64,000 nucleotides of DNA. It comes from Parelaphostrongylus tenuis (taxonomy: Eukaryota > Nematoda > Chromadorea > Rhabditida > Metastrongylidae). Position numbers and translations under genes: made by a program. The notes beneath the pieces are model-generated. The model did no database searches and was not told where the DNA came from. It saw only the letters and a program-made list of their open reading frames with translations. Positions 1 to 9,899 of the stretch are shown here, piece after piece (within the stretch, counting starts at the first letter, position 1; each line of letters begins with the position of its first letter). The stretch covers positions 151,006-215,005 of the forward strand of contig JAHQIW010007195.1 in the NCBI GenBank assembly GCA_019055375.1, given 5' to 3'.

Positions 1-490
1 CTTTCATGAGGTCTGTTATGGCACGTATACAATGCTTGAAACGTGTTTTGGCTTTGCAGCCTCATCAACAGCGCGGTTCCTTTTGGTGCAGCCAATCCAT
101 TGTAGGGGGATATCCCCTTCGAATATGGAGGAATTAACGCCGAATTATTGGCTATGAATAGCTCAAAATATGTTATCAGATTACATATTTTTTGAGCGTA
201 GTCTCTAAAAGCAGTAGAATGTAAGGTTATGATTTTTTTACCAGCCATGAGCGGTAGACTGTTGGTCCTGCAAAGTCCGGAGATTTTGTTACCTAATTTG
301 CGGTGATTTTGTACATAATTTGACGTCGATTCCTTTTATGTAAAGAGTACATACCTGCAAGGGTTTGGCTGAAGCGGAAGGCATCGTGCTGCTACTGATG
401 ACGCTGCAAGGTCGAAACACGGGTTTAGTACTGAATAACTGCCATATCAGACCTCATGAAAGGCACAAGTTATGTTATCAGATTATATAT
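1..490. mobile_element. Fold-back element with hammerhead motifs (family B, decayed, cut by window edge)
   Basis: The two ends are diverged inverted arms: the outer part near 1-30 is the reverse complement of 440-475, and the arm around 60-130 resembles the inner arms of the better copies at 34.7 and 37.2 kb. The right arm carries a plus-strand hammerhead core (386-432). The left arm carries a decayed minus-strand one (TTGATGA and AAAAC instead of the consensus, but a clean GGCT/AGCC stem with a GCAA loop). The family's 3' extension, around 'ttatcagatta', occurs near 172 and 474. The left end lies outside the window. Confidence 0.5.
386..432 (+). ncRNA. Hammerhead ribozyme-like motif, core intact
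   Basis: CTGATGA at 395-401 and GAAAC at about 414-418 flank a short, partly mispaired stem II with a GCAA loop. Bases before the core (GTGCT..CTA) can partly pair with TAGTAC downstream as stem I. Core residues fit the CUGANGA...GAAA consensus, but stems I and II are eroded, so self-cleavage is doubtful. Confidence 0.45.
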
Positions 491-879
491 TAGGCAAGAA
501 TACTCTAATATTTTACCCTATTTGTTTTTTGAGAGTCGCATTTGAACATCAAAGCGATTGAACAAATATCCTTATGACTCATTGATGATTGCAGCTGCGT
601 TTGTGTTGAGAAATTTCGAATTTTAATTCTATTTTTGGAACATCTCAATTGCGAAAAAATCGAAATTTAGTCATTAGTATTAGGACAATTTTTTCTCTGA
701 CAAGTTCTTGCTCCGAAATCGCTCCAATTATAGAAAGTTGTATAGGCAGCTGTTGAAAGCCACGCTGTCACGAATATGCTGATACATTCGATTCTTAGCA
801 GTTTATAGCGTGGAAGTAAGCAAATAAATGACGAATAATCTATTTGAGTTTCTTACTTCAACTGCTTTTTAGCAGTATT

Positions 880-1015
880 ATTATTACAGTGAGCAGTGAG
901 TGACATGCGAAATATGCGGCCTTGGGAGGAGTTATGCCCGCTTTTCACCCATACCAGGGTATAACAAATTGATTAATGACATTAGAACACTGCTAAAAAG
1001 CAGTATAATGTATAA
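880..1015 (-). repeat. Partial tRNA-derived SINE, family 1
   Basis: The segment near 920-955 resembles the minus-strand tRNA-like arm of family 1 (better copies at 2.6, 55.3 and 63.7 kb). It is flanked by a short inverted repeat, actgctttttagcagt near 860-876 and actgctaaaaagcagt near 990-1005. The tRNA-like part is strongly eroded. Confidence 0.4.
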
Positions 1016-1069
1016 TCCAAATATATGCTACATTTCGAATAGCTACCAAAGTGTTTTTACTAACCAAAC

Positions 1070-1940
1070 CTGTTAAAGGTTAGTTGTTGACAGTTACGAT
1101 ATGATATACAGGGTGCGAGGAAAGTTTTGATAAAATTCATTTCGTTACTTAAAGCATTGATGTGTATTTTTTTAACTGATGCTGATAATTTTATTGGATT
1201 CGTTGTAAAGTTTTGGTTTAAAATATGTTTATTTCTTTGTCCATGATCGCTTGTGCTCAACTTATGGATCGTGAAAATCAACATATTGCAGTAATTGAAT
1301 TGCACAAGATGCTGGCATTTATTTCCACCGTAATTTCGTCTCAAGCGCGCGTCAAAGCTGTTTTAAGCTCGTCTACGCTAATGTAGCGAGTAGCCAAGAC
1401 TTTTTCCTACAGTATGGATCACGGAGTGAAATATCGGGTTAAGATCCGGCGGCTTTGACGGCCAATTATCCTTGTCCAAACGGGGTCTAGAAATAGCTTT
1501 TGACAAATTCGATCGTTGAGCGGGTTGAATTTGCAGGAGCCCAGTCCTGGTGAGACGTAAAGCAGTGAGCGCCAAAGTGCTGAGTACTCTAAGACTCCGG
1601 TACCCTCCGTTAACCTTGCTTGTGATAGCTGGCAGCGTTGATTGTGACGTTTTCGTTGATGAGGACCAACGGCGTTTTTCCGATGGCGTAAATGGCGGTT
1701 CAGACCATCACGGAAGCCGGAAAATGACTGTGGCCTGCGGTTTTTGCCACTGCGGACTCCAACTGACTCTCCTTGAAAATCTCTCTTAGAGAAGTTGGCG
1801 TTGATTATGGCGATTCTGGAGTGGTCGGCTTTGACACGCGCTTGGGACGAATACGGCGGAAACGTGTGCGAGCATCTTGTGCAACTCAACCACTGCACTT
1901 TGTTGATTTTCACGATCCATAACTTGAGCGAAACTGGAAA
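1070..1940 (-). pseudogene. Tc1/maT-type transposase fossil, partly palindromic
   Basis: The minus strand from about 1800 to 1250 reads, across several frames, as a Tc1/mariner-superfamily transposase. Visible pieces are VINEN-type core residues, a QDWAPA-like block (family QD(S/N)AP(A/S)H), WPSKPPDLNP (family WPPxSPDLNP), then ELKTALTRAWDEI-like C-terminal residues. Stops and frame changes break it throughout. A second C-terminal copy (ALTRAWDE-like) lies on the plus strand at about 1820-1935, so the 3' part is present as an inverted pair. It is dead, and sits upstream of the first recognised SUN-gene exon. Confidence 0.75.
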
Positions 1941-2035
1941 TAGGCAAGTAAATAAAATAGGTTCATGACTGAAATTGAACAAGAAATTCAAGAAATTCAT
2001 CAGCATTAATGAAGAAATAAACCAAGGCTGTGATT

Positions 2036-2260
2036 AACAAGATGAAAATTATCAGAACTTTTCTCTAACCCTGTATCAAAGAGTGACCAAGCGGTGGCCT
2101 CGTTGGTGAAGTGGCAGCACGCGCCCTGCTCTGGATGACACGCAAGTTGAATTCCCACCTGAGGTCGAATGCTTTGCATGCTACACACTATTCCTAGAAA
2201 AGTAGCAAGTGGGTTATTGCACACATTATTCCGAAGTAGCAGTATGTGTTTGAACATAAA
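2036..2260 (+). repeat. tRNA-derived SINE, family 1
   Basis: A tRNA-like head occupies about 2090-2165: the A-box region resembles GTTGGTGAAGTGGCAGCACG, and the B-box region is GTTGAATTCCC. The family tail 'gtcgaatgctttgcatgctaca' follows. The acceptor stem is not kept, so this is a retroposon head and not a working tRNA gene. Confidence 0.7.
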
Positions 2261-2416
2261 TAGTGACTTTTATACTCACCTTAGACTGCGAAAATGAGTT
2301 CATAGTGTGTTCTGTGTGATTCAAGGAAACAGCAATCTGTCGTTATTGTACTGTGATATTTGGAAAGGTCTCACCTAACATTTAAGTTGAAGTTTTTTTT
2401 ATAATGATTCTTTCAG

Positions 2417-5400
2417 AACTTTCTACGTCTGGCTGATTTGGTCGCGGTATCTTTGGTTCCTTACGCTTACTAATCTCGTTGGAACAGTGGTTGTTCTGTT
2501 TGTCGCTGGTGTTCTCAGCCAAGGTCTGCCTTATTCAGATAGATTGAGTTGATGTTCGAACAAGTGTATTGAAGAAAATCCAGCTTCATTTTTATTGTTT
2601 TTTTAGCAGTGTTATGATGTTATAGATAAACATTGAGAAATAGTAAGTGGTATGCAAAACACTCGACCCCCAGGCGGGAATTGAACACGCGTTTCACCCA
2701 TACCGAGGGCGCGTGTTATCACTACACCACCAAAGTACCGCTTTGCTGCCACTTTTTATCCGATGTAAGCTATCGTATTGTATGTTGATTGCTGACAGCT
2801 ATGATAGTTTATATCGAAGAAAGAGTGGTAGCAAAGCGATGGCCTTGGTAGTAAAGTGCTAGCAGGCGCTCTCTGTATGAGCTGGTTTAACTCTTGCCTG
2901 TGGTCGAATGTTCTGCATACCACTTCATACTTTTAGATGTGTATTCACTGATAGATATTTGATGTTTTACCGGATAGGTTTATGTCACATACTCATTTTC
3001 AAGTGATGCGATCTGACATATTACCAAAGAGTGAGCTCATTCATTACGAATCGGCGATGGATTCAATGCAAATCGTGGAATCGCGTTTGAAAAGCTTCGA
3101 GAAGGAGCGATTGAAGTGGGAGGTACAACTGAGTTTGTCGTGCTATTTTTTATTCAGCTCAAAAGTATTTATGTTGATCCATGGCATCGACTGTATGTAA
3201 GGCCTCGTAATAAACATTCAAAATAATTTCAAAAAAATAAAGAATGATTAAAGCCTGAGCGATGGTTGGTGTGCCAGGGCCATACACGCGTGTTTCCGAG
3301 GAGCATACCAACCTCTCTCAGGCTTTAAACATTCTTTTTTTTTGAAATTATTTTGAATGTATACTGCGAGGTTTCAGGAATAGACGATACCGTGGATCAA
3401 TTTTGTTCCACCAGCCGAGGTCCATCGACTGAGAGGTGCTGCTGGCAGATTGTCATTCTACACTGTGCCGTCATCACACACGCCTCCCCCCTTGCTACAA
3501 TGCAGGGCTTGATGTGGGGCGTAGGTCACTGACGAGAAGGGCGAAACCTCCGAAAGACGCGTGTATGGCCCTGGCATACCAATCTCGCTCAGGCTGTAAA
3601 CATTCTTTTTTTCAAGTATTCATGTTTTTAGCGTGGAGATTCTTTATTGGATAACATTGAAATAGTTGGAAATAGTTGTATTTTAGCTTCTCTACAACGA
3701 AAAGGTCAAACAAATGGAGCAGACAATGTTCAAATCATTGTCAGAAATCCGTAGTGAAATTCACAAGGTGACTTTATTTATGTTCTGTATCCGTATCTAC
3801 AAAACTACTTCAAAAAGAGGATGATACCTCTGCATCTAATGATCCCTGAGGGATGTATTATGCATTCGTCTTTATCTAGTATCGTTTGAGACGACTGAAT
3901 GTATATTTGGCCTATACAATAACTCGCTCTGGCTTATCGATGTATCAAGTCATTACTGCTATACTCTCAAACAAATCTGGCACCAATGCACCAACCGCGA
4001 AACGATGGAAGACGTGGTAAGCGTTGAGCGCAGAATCGAACCTTCGACCACGTGTGTGTCGCTGGGCACATATAACCACTGCGTGCACTCGCGCTAAAAC
4101 ATCTAATTCTCACTCATAAGGCTCTTAAAGTTACACTATGTCATGTGATTCTTATTTAGCTACACGTGGTGGTTGAGCAGCATAAGAGCGAACGAGAAGG
4201 AGTCATGCAAGATGCTGCCGACGAGTTGAGAAGCTATATGGCTAGTCAGCTGGAGAAATTAGAAGCAGAAGTGAGCAGTCGCTTCACTGATGTCGAGTCT
4301 CAGATCGCGACAACGAATGAACAGATGTTGAAGTTCACAAATTCATGTCTTACTGAGCCCTCAAAATCGTCGCATTTGGTATCGACTACAGGTGCAGCTG
4401 CGAGAGGACATCCAGTGAATTTGGCTAGTAGGTCACATGGTGAGATCCACAAACGCCTTTTTTTCGTTTTTCCAGTTTATTGCTTTTGATCATAGCCTAA
4501 TCTGAAGCTCAAATCTCGTTCCTTTCCGGCGTAATTCTGACTTTTCTCTGCTATTTGGCATTTAAAAGTTTTGTCTAAGAATTACTCGTCGATCTAAAAT
4601 GGTAAACGTGCTGAATGACGGTTTCCGCACGAATTAAAGGGTTAAGTGCCGGTGAATAGTTACGCTGGATAGGATTTGCATATTTAAACTTGATCTGCTA
4701 TTTTTTTTTGCTACTTTTCCGCAATAAGACAGGGAATTTTGAAAGTGAATTTTTCTCTGATTGAAGATTTTTCGTTGTAATCCCAGTAATCATTCAGAAG
4801 CCTGAATCTCGAAAAATTCAAATATTTGCTTATTTTCCAGGAAGGCCTCCTTACAACCCTGTAGCACTGGAGATAGAATTTTGTTCCACATGCGTCGCGT
4901 ATCATCGCGCCTATATATCGCAATACAGATCCTTTCCTTTGAATATCAATAATAATTCCGTAGCTTAAATCTCTGAAATTTCAGCGCTGTAGACGTTTTT
5001 CAAAAAAGATTCTGATTTTCTTAGTCAAAAGAACAAAATAATATTCGACATCATTCACTGTACAGGAATTTTTTATAGGAGTGTTAGTAGTCATTCGAAA
5101 GCTTGAATCTCTAACTAGCGCAATACGTAGTCAGTTTTTCAGAAATTCCTGTTATAACGCCGTAAAATCCAAAATGATATTACGTTTCACATGACCACGT
5201 GTTTTTTTCTCTCATCTCGACTCGCTTTCAACTCATCTCTCACACATTTCGCGAAATGAATTCCTTATGTACAGTGTTAGTAATCTTTCGATAGCACAAG
5301 TTTTGATTAACTTGAAAATATGTTTGCTTTTTGAAAAATCTTTTCTGACAGGACTGTAGGAGAACGCAAACATTGGTGTTTTATACCTCACTGGACATAC

Positions 5401-8400
5401 CTCTTTCTTTAGACTGATAGTAATAATCCAATATCGTAGGTTTCAGATTTCATCGCTATGCTTATTTTCTGAAGAGACCGTTTCACTGCAGTGTAGCAAG
5501 GAAAATAAGATCAAGCTTCATATACTCGGCGTCTTGTTTACCGGCTACCTATGAGAGGGGAAGGGAGGGGGAGGGCGGAGCGATTGATCGATGATCTGAC
5601 GGGTGGAAATGTGGGGTGCAACTTGTTACTCAATTGGGAATTTTTTCTCCGCTCTGAAAGAAACTCCAAATTAAACGATTGACTCAGAAACTATGAGATT
5701 TTCTTTAGAAGTTAATATACTTTTCAAGTTTACATCGAATTATGCACGTGATAAAATTGAAGGCGCACAGCCGATGTAAAACATAATTTTATTTCGGATT
5801 TCACAGCATTATACAAGGGTGTCTCGAAAAACCGGCTACGTTTCGCACTAGCCTGAGGTTCAAGCTTTACAATGATTACTGACACTCGTATGAAAAACTT
5901 TTGTACGGCGAATGAGATCGAATATTCATTTGTTCCCCTGTAACCGAGTTGAACCAAGATTTTCTTACAGCGCTGCAGCAAAGAAAATGAATTTATGTTC
6001 ACCAACACGAATCTCTCGTAGGACAGAGCTCTTTCTTCAAATATTAGTAATCATTCGATAGCGTAATTTTTGGCAATTTCACTGCCTTCTTTGTTTCCTG
6101 GAAATACCGTTTTACTACACTGTAGCAGGGAAAATAATATTGGGCTTCAAACACGCCGCGTACTGCTTGTCGGAATGGCGTATGATTAGCTGTAAATCGT
6201 GAAGGCAAGTGATCGATCGTGCAGCGCGTAAAAAAACGTGACGCGCAGTCTCTATTATTTGATTCGTGGCTTTTTTTTTGCAGTTTTGAGATAAAATTTA
6301 AACAAACTGCAGGATTCGAACCACCATAAAATTCTTTACATATTCATATGCTCTTCGTGGATAGGCTTAGGTTTTTCAGCTTAGGCTTAAGCATAGGTGT
6401 AGTAACGGGTTTTTTTAATAATATAAAACGTAAACGAAAGGTCTAAGCTCACAGAACGGTAGACCAGTGAATCTTTTATAACTCCAGCACTAAAACCTGG
6501 AAATATCTTCGAAACCGCAATAGAATTTTCAGGTAAATAAGGAAGTCCGCACAACAATGCGCGAAGATCTAATTTTCCTGCTAGGGCGCTGCAAAACGGC
6601 CTTTCTGAAGACCTTTTTTAAATCAGCGGATTTTACGACACCAAAGGATTTGCAGTAATCTGAAGAAGGAGTCCTGTCCTGTGTAAAATACGCACTATAA
6701 TGCGCAACGCGTGAAACATAATTTCATCGCTAGTGCTACAGCGCCGCCAGAAGGTCTATTTGAGAAAGAAGCACATTTTCAAAATCTTCGAGATTCAAGC
6801 CTTCAGGTTACTGTAAGTTTTATGGAGTTTCTGTCCAACAAAAGAAATTCGCGAAAAGTTCCAATTTTTTGCTATAAGCCAGAACAGTTAAGAATTTCGC
6901 TCAATTCATGAGAGACATTGAGGCGCTTTCGTGGTTCCACACCTCACTTCCCAGGCTGTCACTTCCGGATCTCTCTTGTATAGTTTTGTCGACGCAGTCA
7001 TTGGCCTGCAAACATACAATTTCGCGATCACAGTGAGTCACACTCTGTGCTTCTCGTATTCATTACTTTGTCAGAGACCGATTTGTTTCTAAGAAATCTC
7101 TTGTCATCTTTATAGGAACGGACTCACATCATGCCTGCCGAAGCGTTTTGTTTTGCTGGTTACCGAGGCAATTTGACGATTCGTCTATGGTCTAACACTA
7201 CGATTGAAGCTGTTGAATATGAACATGACTACTGGCGTAACCACGTACCGATTAGCGCTCCAAAAGAGTACGAAGTCATAGTGAGTTATTGCTCGGTGTT
7301 GTAAAGAAAATCATCTCCTATATAGCCTGTTGTCGTGAAAGTTACTATCTAACTCATGCGGGCGTCGTCTAAACTACGTACGTCCTAGTCACAGACTGGA
7401 GTTGCAAACCACTAACACTAAACGCCTTTCAATTTTGGTGTGGTGTGTTTTCAAACAGATTCTTGCGAGAAGCTACTTGTGATTTGCTCGTCAGGCTCTG
7501 CCACAGTATAAGTTATGCTTAGTTGCGCTTCTATGTTGAAATATCGACGTAGAGACAGCTTCTAAGGAAAGGGACGTCCACTGAACACTAGAGTTCACTG
7601 TTCGGAAATACCCTCAGAGGCATTTATCCCATTTATGAGGGTACATCATTATAAATCCAAGCTGTGTAACTCGGACATCAATAGTAAATATTAGGTCTTG
7701 TCATAAATTTTAGCAATAGAGCAATAATCACCAAACTCAGTTGTCAGAAGTATTTGAAATTACTCAACAGTAGTATTAAAGTATGAGCCATCAACCTAAA
7801 CGCATTTCTGTCATCTGAAAGGCAGCAGATCAATACCGCTCCATGCATAATGTTCTGAGCTTCCTTCTGCTACGAAAGTCTAAACTTCCCGCAGCATGGC
7901 CTCTCGACAAAGCCTTAATCGCATTTTGCTGCTTTATGACTATAAATTGGGACGCGATGATAAGACCGCCTTCAAGAACATCAACCGTGGAAAGGCTCAA
8001 GAATTTGTGTCCAGGCAAATAGTATTTAGGTTTTTTGTCGAGTTTCGCTCCCGCAATATCAATTTGTACGACCTACTGCGCTTCAGACGTCCACACAAAG
8101 CTGATTGAGAGACCGTCATCGAAGCAGTCGAAGGGAATTCGACTGTGACTATTAAGGACTTGGTCGACGATTTCGACTGTGGTTATGCGATAATCAGCAG
8201 ACTATTGAAGGCAGCATTCAAGGAGTGGAAGAAAGGTTGATGAATCCTACACGAGCTCTCAGGCACAGATGCGCAAGCGCAGGATGTCGCTTAAAGACTG
8301 TTCTCCAAATTGGCAAAGACGAAGTTAACCGGACTAGACTGGAAGTTGTTGAATCATCCGCCGTACAGTCCAGACTTGTCATCATCTGACTATAACCTCT

Positions 8401-9074
8401 TCCAGTCTCTGAAGCAACTTCTGAGCAGAAAAAGTTCCAAGAGACCAATCATTTGCTTCGAGTATTGGCAACTACGTTTGAATCCAAAGACGACGAGTTC
8501 TACGAATGTGTTATTGTTTTCTTGCCTGAGAAATGTCAAAATTGTGTTCAAGCTATGACGCATACTTTGTGTAATGTTGCTAAGCAATTTTGATTTCTTC
8601 TGATAAATAATTTTGGTATTTATTGCTGTAGTGTAAAACTTATAAGGAGATGTAAGATTAGTGTAAGCATACCTCTGTTCTGTGCAGATAACTCGATAGA
8701 CTCATATTTTATTACCGAATGTAGATCTACTCTGAATGAACTGCTGTTTATATTTATATTGATGTCGTATATGCATATATATATATATATATATCTGTTT
8801 ATTTATTGCATATCTATCACATGTCACCGTCACCTATGTCACTTGTCGTCTCGTTGATCGGCGAGTGACTCGAGTGGGGTACCAGCAACACCTCCATTTT
8901 TCCCTATCGCGTGCAGGAGTAATGCAGTGAGTCCTCCTTGCTCTAGGAATTCTGAGCATCATATCGTTCTTCTACGACTTTCGAGAACCGGACCAATGCG
9001 TCCATGATCTTCCTTTAGAGCGCTAGATATCCCGAGAAATACAGTCGGTAACGGCTCTCCTCCATTGCATATGT

Positions 9075-9116
<42 letters not shown>

Positions 9117-9475
9117 CACATATATACAAGTATGTAAACATATATGTATATACATATATGAACGTATATATATGTATGTATATATATATGTATGTATACG
9201 TAATTTATATATATATCAGGCATGTAAGGATCACGAATGTGAAGAGTCAGTTGTACTCGGCGAGTGCACGTATCCTTCGAACCTGATAGAAGGACCTGCC
9301 CAAATTTGTCAAATGAAGGTAAGGAGTTCTATAACGTTCTATGTTGATTGACTCATCTTCATCAATGTTGCAGAATCTGTCAGTGTCAACTGATCAAGTG
9401 AAACTGGTGTTCAAAAGGAATCACGGCCAAGAATATACGTGCATATACCAGCTTAGGGTTCTTAATTGGACATAA
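2417..9475 (+). CDS. sun-1: SUN-domain protein of the inner nuclear membrane, 3' part (sun-1-like)
   Basis: This gene encodes the inner-membrane half of the LINC bridge, which couples nuclear contents to KASH proteins in the outer membrane. Exons read from splice sites: 2417-2523, 3004-3122, 3687-3767, 4160-4439, probably 6955-7032, then 7116-7280, 9220-9318 and 9374-9475 (TAA 9473-9475). The first has a hydrophobic span ([14 protein letters not shown]) preceded by aromatic/Arg residues: the membrane anchor. The next three are charged heptad-like coiled coil ([33 protein letters not shown]). The last three form the SUN domain: [17 protein letters not shown] (family CWxFxGxxGxLxIxL), [12 protein letters not shown], and a terminal [14 protein letters not shown] (family NHGxPEYTCxYRxRV). 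Phases agree at every junction except 4439 to 6955, so at least one exon is missing there. N-terminal exons lie before the window or were not seen. The short lumenal linker (about 200 residues) fits SUN-1 better than UNC-84. Introns are full of repeats. Confidence 0.85.
2590..2945. repeat. Inverted pair of family 1 tRNA-SINE arms in a SUN-gene intron
   Basis: A minus-strand tRNA-like arm (about 2650-2750, with GGGAATTGAACACGCG and the TATCACTACACCACC A-box complement) faces a plus-strand arm (about 2830-2925, GGCCTTGGTAGTAAAGTG... and TGGTCGAATGTTCTGCATACC). The centre holds ACTTTTTATCCGATG and AAGAAAGAGTGG segments that also pair loosely. The unit would fold into one long hairpin. Confidence 0.7.
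3203..3620. mobile_element. Hammerhead-bearing fold-back element, family A
   Basis: The left part (3203-3365) is itself palindromic: 'aaacattcaaaataatttc' at about 3214 is mirrored near 3340. It carries the reverse complement of a hammerhead 3' half (3256-3310). A plus-strand copy follows at 3420-3620, with a core at 3524-3570 and the shared end 'ctcaggctgtaaacattc'. The arrangement suggests nested or partly duplicated copies inside a SUN-gene intron. Confidence 0.55.
3524..3570 (+). ncRNA. Hammerhead ribozyme-like motif, core intact
   Basis: Stem I is GGTCA paired with TGGCC (one G-U). The core is CTGACGA (position 7 is free in the consensus), followed by an imperfect stem II (GAAGG/CCTCC, one mismatch) and GAAA. 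The short stem III region GACGCGTGTA is degraded compared with GTACGTA in related copies. Confidence 0.45.
3930..4100 (-). repeat. tRNA-derived SINE, family 2 fragment
   Basis: Minus-strand tRNA-like head at about 4020-4100 (complement: GCGAGTGCACGCAGTGGTTA for the A box, GGTCGAAGGTTCGATTC for the B box). The family 2 body runs to about 3930 ('tatcgatgtatcaagtca', 'aatctggcaccaatgcacc'). It sits in a SUN-gene intron. Confidence 0.65.
4700..6260. repeat. Long dispersed repeat built of similar ~150-200-bp units
   Basis: No coding signal. Recurrent phrases 'gtaatcattcgatagc', 'cactgcagtgtagca', 'ggaaaataagatcaagctt', 'aagagctctttctt' and 'ggatttcacagc' recur here and at 15.4, 28.2, 32.2, 35.3, 51.2 and 59.1 kb, in both orientations. 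Short frames of 60-100 codons here are shadows of this repeat. It fills the large SUN-gene intron. Confidence 0.65.
6955..7032 (+). CDS. Candidate SUN-domain exon
   Basis: A 78-base open stretch lies between a good acceptor (acttcccag) and a good donor (GTGAGT), phase 0 at both ends, so it joins in frame to the SUN exon at 7116. It encodes [15 protein letters not shown] and so on. The start could match the conserved YA(S)xxxGaxi opening of SUN domains, but similarity is too weak to be certain. It does not join in phase to the exon ending at 4439. Confidence 0.5.
7700..8640. pseudogene. Composite mariner transposase fossil with inverted 3' ends
   Basis: From about 7870 the plus strand reads as a mariner transposase. 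The N-terminal block ([20 protein letters not shown], family LLYEFKRGxNAxEAARNI) is followed, after stops and a large internal loss, by a helix-turn-helix-like ISRLLKA and then [17 protein letters not shown], which carries the third acidic residue of the DDD triad. The 3' end at about 8555-8630 is repeated in inverse orientation at about 7715-7840 (compare 'gcatactttg' with 'caaagtatgagccatc'). The element therefore has mariner 3' ends on both sides. It lies in the SUN-gene intron before exon 9220. Confidence 0.8.
8826..9060 (-). mobile_element. 3' end of an RTE-type retrotransposon, inverted fragment
   Basis: The reverse complement of this segment matches the last ~230 bases of the RTE copy at 16.7-19.1 kb (same order of 'gagagccgttaccgact', 'tctaaaggaaga', 'gatatgatgctcag', 'gcacgcgatagggaaaaatg', 'gagtcactcg', 'acgagacgacaagtga'), with small indels. 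A 5'-truncated insertion of this size is typical for RTE elements. It is antisense to the SUN gene. Confidence 0.85.
9065..9216. repeat. TA/TATG microsatellite abutting a SUN-gene splice acceptor
   Basis: A run of (TA)n with TATG and TACA variants. It starts where the RTE fragment ends and runs to the acceptor tatatatatcag at 9219, so the normal pyrimidine tract before this exon is replaced by the microsatellite. The MYIYIYI-type frames here are artefacts. Confidence 0.9.
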
Positions 9476-9885
9476 ATAGCCGTTGGTTAACCATATGTTT
9501 CACAGCAATGCGGTAATCTTTTGCGAAAATCCGTTAACGTTTGATCTGTTATTTTCAAGAACATTATGTTCTTTCAAAAGGATTTTTGTTATTGTTAGTC
9601 CTTTGAAAAGGTGGGGATTTTGTTTATTTATTGTATGACACTCTAAACTCATAAGCACTGCTTAAAAGAAGTGGTTATTGTAAAGATCTGCTACGAGATG
9701 AAGCTAACTATGATCTCAAACTCAGCATTTTCTTCTTCTTACCTTCATTTTTCGTAATTAGGAACCTTCTTAATTTACAGTGGTCCGACGTATTTGAATA
9801 CTTTTTTATAAGTTCGATCATAATACTCTTAATATACCTACTCATCTGCTACTTTTGAAGTTATATTTTGCATGCTGAAATCGAA

Positions 9886-9891
9886 AATAAA
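9886..9891 (+). promoter_or_regulatory. Possible polyadenylation signal of the SUN gene
   Basis: AATAAA about 410 bases after the TAA at 9475, in AT-rich sequence. It is the first clear hexamer seen downstream, but transcript evidence is absent. Confidence 0.3.
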
Positions 9892-9899
9892 GTTTGATA

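Noticed and set aside
1419..2006. 195-codon minus-strand open frame
   Set aside because: Its best sense is in other frames as a Tc1/maT transposase; the long frame itself has no family signature and is a shadow.
8959..9351. MYIYIYI-type frames on both strands
   Set aside because: Translation of a TA microsatellite; only the last part of one frame (9220-9318) is a real SUN exon.
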